From assembly GCA_040392805.1 (NCBI GenBank), contig JBEBVI010000231.1, positions 1 to 6,699 on the forward strand: a stretch of DNA of 6,699 nucleotides, read 5' to 3'. Shown here piece after piece: positions 5,173 to 6,699 of this stretch (within the stretch, counting starts at the first letter, position 1; each line of letters begins with the position of its first letter). This DNA comes from Taibaiella helvus_B (GTDB lineage Bacteria; Bacteroidota; Bacteroidia; Chitinophagales; Chitinophagaceae). The notes under the pieces were generated by a model, which saw only the letters and a list, made by a program, of their open reading frames with translations, was not told the DNA's origin and did no database searches. Both the position numbers and the translations under genes were made by a program.

Positions 5173-5245
5173 AAAAATAAAAATTTAAAACCGCCTGAAT
5201 GTATACCGGATATCAAAGGAAATAGCGGTAATACGTTCAGGCGGT
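5173..5245 (-). terminator. Rho-independent terminator of glycyl-tRNA synthetase
   Basis: ACCGCCTGAATGTAT (5190-5204) pairs with ATACGTTCAGGCGGT (5231-5245) over 15 bases, with one position that is T opposite G. ACCG/CGGT (5205-5208 with 5226-5229) continues the stem past a bulged A, leaving a 17-base loop. Read on the minus strand, the stem is followed at once by a T-rich tract (complement of 5173-5189), the normal order for an intrinsic terminator after the stop at 5272. On the plus strand no T run follows, so it should serve the DUF2945 transcript only poorly, if at all. Confidence 0.85.
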
Positions 5246-5271
5246 CAACAGAAAGAGAGAGATATCTTCTT

Positions 5272-6699
5272 TTATGCAATAGCTGCCAGCACTATATCTT
5301 TTACCCTATCAATAGGGATACGCTCCTGCAGCATAGTATCTCTGTAGCGTATCGTTACGGTATTATCCTCTTTGGTCTGGTGATCGATAGTGACACAAAA
5401 AGGCGTACCAATGGCATCCATACGACGGTAACGTTTACCGATAGCATCCTTTTCCTCATAAAAACATTTGAAATGCTGACGGCATTGTGTCATCAGCTCA
5501 CGTGCTATTTCAGGAAGTCCGTCCTTTTTCATCAGCGGCAGTATAGCCAGCTTAACAGGTGCCAGCTTAGGTATAAATTTCATTACCACACGGCTGTCCT
5601 TTTTTTCTTCTGTACTCAGGTCCTCTTCCGTATAAGCCTCGCTCAACAGCATAAGCACCGTTCTATCCAGCCCTATTGATGTTTCCACCACATAAGGAAT
5701 ATAATTACCATAGGGCTTACCGTTCTCATCCGGTTCGGCATCATAATACTGCATTTTCTTTTTGCTGTATTCCTGGTGGTTCTTCAGATCGAAATCGGTA
5801 CGGGAATGTATACCTTCCAGCTCTTTAAAGCCCATAGGGAAATCATACTCTATATCGCAGGCAGCATCTGCATAGTGTGCCAGCTTCACATGGTCATGAA
5901 AACGGTATTTATCTTCCGGTATGCCCAATGTGCTGTGCCACTTCATACGTTCCTCTTTCCAATATTCATACCATTGTTTTTGTGTGCCGGGGCGTACAAA
6001 GAACTGCATTTCCATTTGTTCAAACTCACGCATACGGAATATGAAGCCACGGGCCACAATTTCATTACGGAATGCTTTACCTACCTGTGCGATACCGAAT
6101 GGCACTTTCATTCTCCCTGTTTTCTGTACGTTCAGGAAGTTGACAAATATGCCTTGTGCCGTTTCCGGGCGCAGGTATACTTTACTGGATTCATCAGCCA
6201 CAGAGCCCAGTTCTGTAGAGAACATCAGGTTAAATTGGCGGACATCTGTCCAGTTAGCGGTATTGCTTACCGGGCATTTGATCTCCCGTTCTTCGATGAG
6301 TTGTTTCAGCCCCTGAAAGTCGTCTCCGGCCAGTAAACGTTCCATTTCTGCTATAAGGGCCTGCTCTTCAGGCTCCGGCAGCGCTTCGGCGAATCCTTCT
6401 ATAAGATGATCGACCCTGTACCGTTTTTTACTGTCCTTATTATCGATCATCGGGTCGCTGAAATTATCAACGTGGCCGCTGGCCTTCCATACGGTAGGGT
6501 GCATAAAAATAGCTGCGTCTATACCCACGATATTCTGTTCGCTCATTTGTGTCATAGAGCGCCACCAGTAATCACGTACATTCCTTTTTAACTCTACTCC
6601 CCACTGGCCATAATCATATACCGCTCCTATACCATCATAAATTTCGCTGGAAGGAAATATAAATCCGTATTCTTTCGCATGGCCGATAATGGCCTGTAA
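5272..6699 (-). CDS. glyQS: Glycyl-tRNA synthetase, dimeric archaeal/eukaryotic type, N-terminus missing
   Basis: It charges tRNA-Gly with glycine in the cytosol. The frame is open to the window end, giving 475 visible residues; probably only some 15-30 N-terminal residues are missing. It is the single-chain alpha2 enzyme, not the alpha2beta2 glyQ/glyS form of E. coli. Class II features are FPSSEIYDGIGAVYDYGQWG (visible 15-34), ASGHVDNFSDPM (73-84), RPETAQGIF (177-185), motif 2 FRNEI with REFEQMEMQFF (210-235), and motif 3 ETSIGLDRT (339-347). The anticodon-binding domain starts near 381 and includes RYRRMDAIGTPFCVTID (423-439). The ATG at 6555 is internal (MTQM), because conserved family sequence continues upstream. 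Where many relatives have a CxxC zinc pair there is KCPVSNTANW, with one Cys. Its own terminator lies just downstream; its promoter is outside the window. Confidence 0.97.
   Translation of the reverse strand, partial: LQAIIGHAKEYGFIFPSSEIYDGIGAVYDYGQWGVELKRNVRDYWWRSMTQMSEQNIVGIDAAIFMHPTVWKASGHVDNFSDPMIDNKDSKKRYRVDHLIEGFAEALPEPEEQALIAEMERLLAGDDFQGLKQLIEEREIKCPVSNTANWTDVRQFNLMFSTELGSVADESSKVYLRPETAQGIFVNFLNVQKTGRMKVPFGIAQVGKAFRNEIVARGFIFRMREFEQMEMQFFVRPGTQKQWYEYWKEERMKWHSTLGIPEDKYRFHDHVKLAHYADAACDIEYDFPMGFKELEGIHSRTDFDLKNHQEYSKKKMQYYDAEPDENGKPYGNYIPYVVETSIGLDRTVLMLLSEAYTEEDLSTEEKKDSRVVMKFIPKLAPVKLAILPLMKKDGLPEIARELMTQCRQHFKCFYEEKDAIGKRYRRMDAIGTPFCVTIDHQTKEDNTVTIRYRDTMLQERIPIDRVKDIVLAAIA

Noticed and set aside
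5776..6336. A 186-codon open frame on the plus strand opposite glycyl-tRNA synthetase, with hydrophobic stretches
   Set aside because: It lies wholly antisense to a clearly conserved gene, has no family features, and its apparent membrane segments follow from the opposite strand's codons.
6553..6555. ATG as the start of glycyl-tRNA synthetase
   Set aside because: Conserved synthetase sequence (such as SSEIYDGIGAVYDYGQWG) continues in frame to the window edge, so this Met is internal.

Overview
The window looks like ordinary chromosome from a Gram-negative member of the Bacteroidota, probably near the Chitinophaga/Sphingobacteria group. This rests on four things: an S46 dipeptidyl-peptidase, a dimeric archaeal/eukaryotic-type glycyl-tRNA synthetase, LPS (Kdo) genes, and starts with no Shine-Dalgarno sequence behind A/T-rich leaders. 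The genus cannot be named from the sequence. No phage, transposase, CRISPR array, rRNA or tRNA is visible.

Layout. (1) 1-324 (+) is the C-terminal end of an S46 peptidase with an Arg that predicts Asp/Glu-type (DPP11-like) specificity. (2) 325-673 is non-coding and holds a structured repeat (copy 1, 398-503) nested inside a second inverted repeat (342-560). (3) 674-1690 (+) is a plant-type glutaminyl-peptide cyclotransferase, probably a lipoprotein. (4) 1691-1938 is non-coding with a six-unit heptamer tandem repeat. (5) 1939-2676 (+) is kdsB, apparently starting at TTG. (6) 2677-2956 is non-coding and carries copy 2 of the structured repeat with an extra hairpin. (7) 2957-4033 (+) is kdnB, a Kdo 8-oxidase of the iron-alcohol-dehydrogenase fold. 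(8) 4034-4381 is mostly unassigned, with a doubtful 55-codon ORF and a hairpin. (9) 4382-4930 and 4940-5149 (+) are a DUF488 protein and a small DUF2945/TUDOR protein, 9 bases apart and probably one transcript. (10) 5173-5245 is a strong terminator for the convergent gene. (11) 5272-6699 (-) is glycyl-tRNA synthetase, open at its N-terminus.

How the genes fit together. kdsB and kdnB are neighbours and belong to one pathway: KdnB oxidises C8 of Kdo, a transaminase (KdnA, not in the window) would aminate it, and KdsB activates the product with CMP. The pair therefore predicts an LPS inner core carrying 8-amino-Kdo (Kdo8N) instead of, or alongside, Kdo. The first two genes both act on peptide N-termini in the cell envelope, but nothing shows that they are co-regulated.

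The least ordinary signal is the pair of intergenic repeats. They share a 40-base core (38/40 identical) and have inverted arms whose differences are compensated on the opposite arm in both stems, so base-pairing itself seems to have been preserved. I see no convincing new defence or mobile system.
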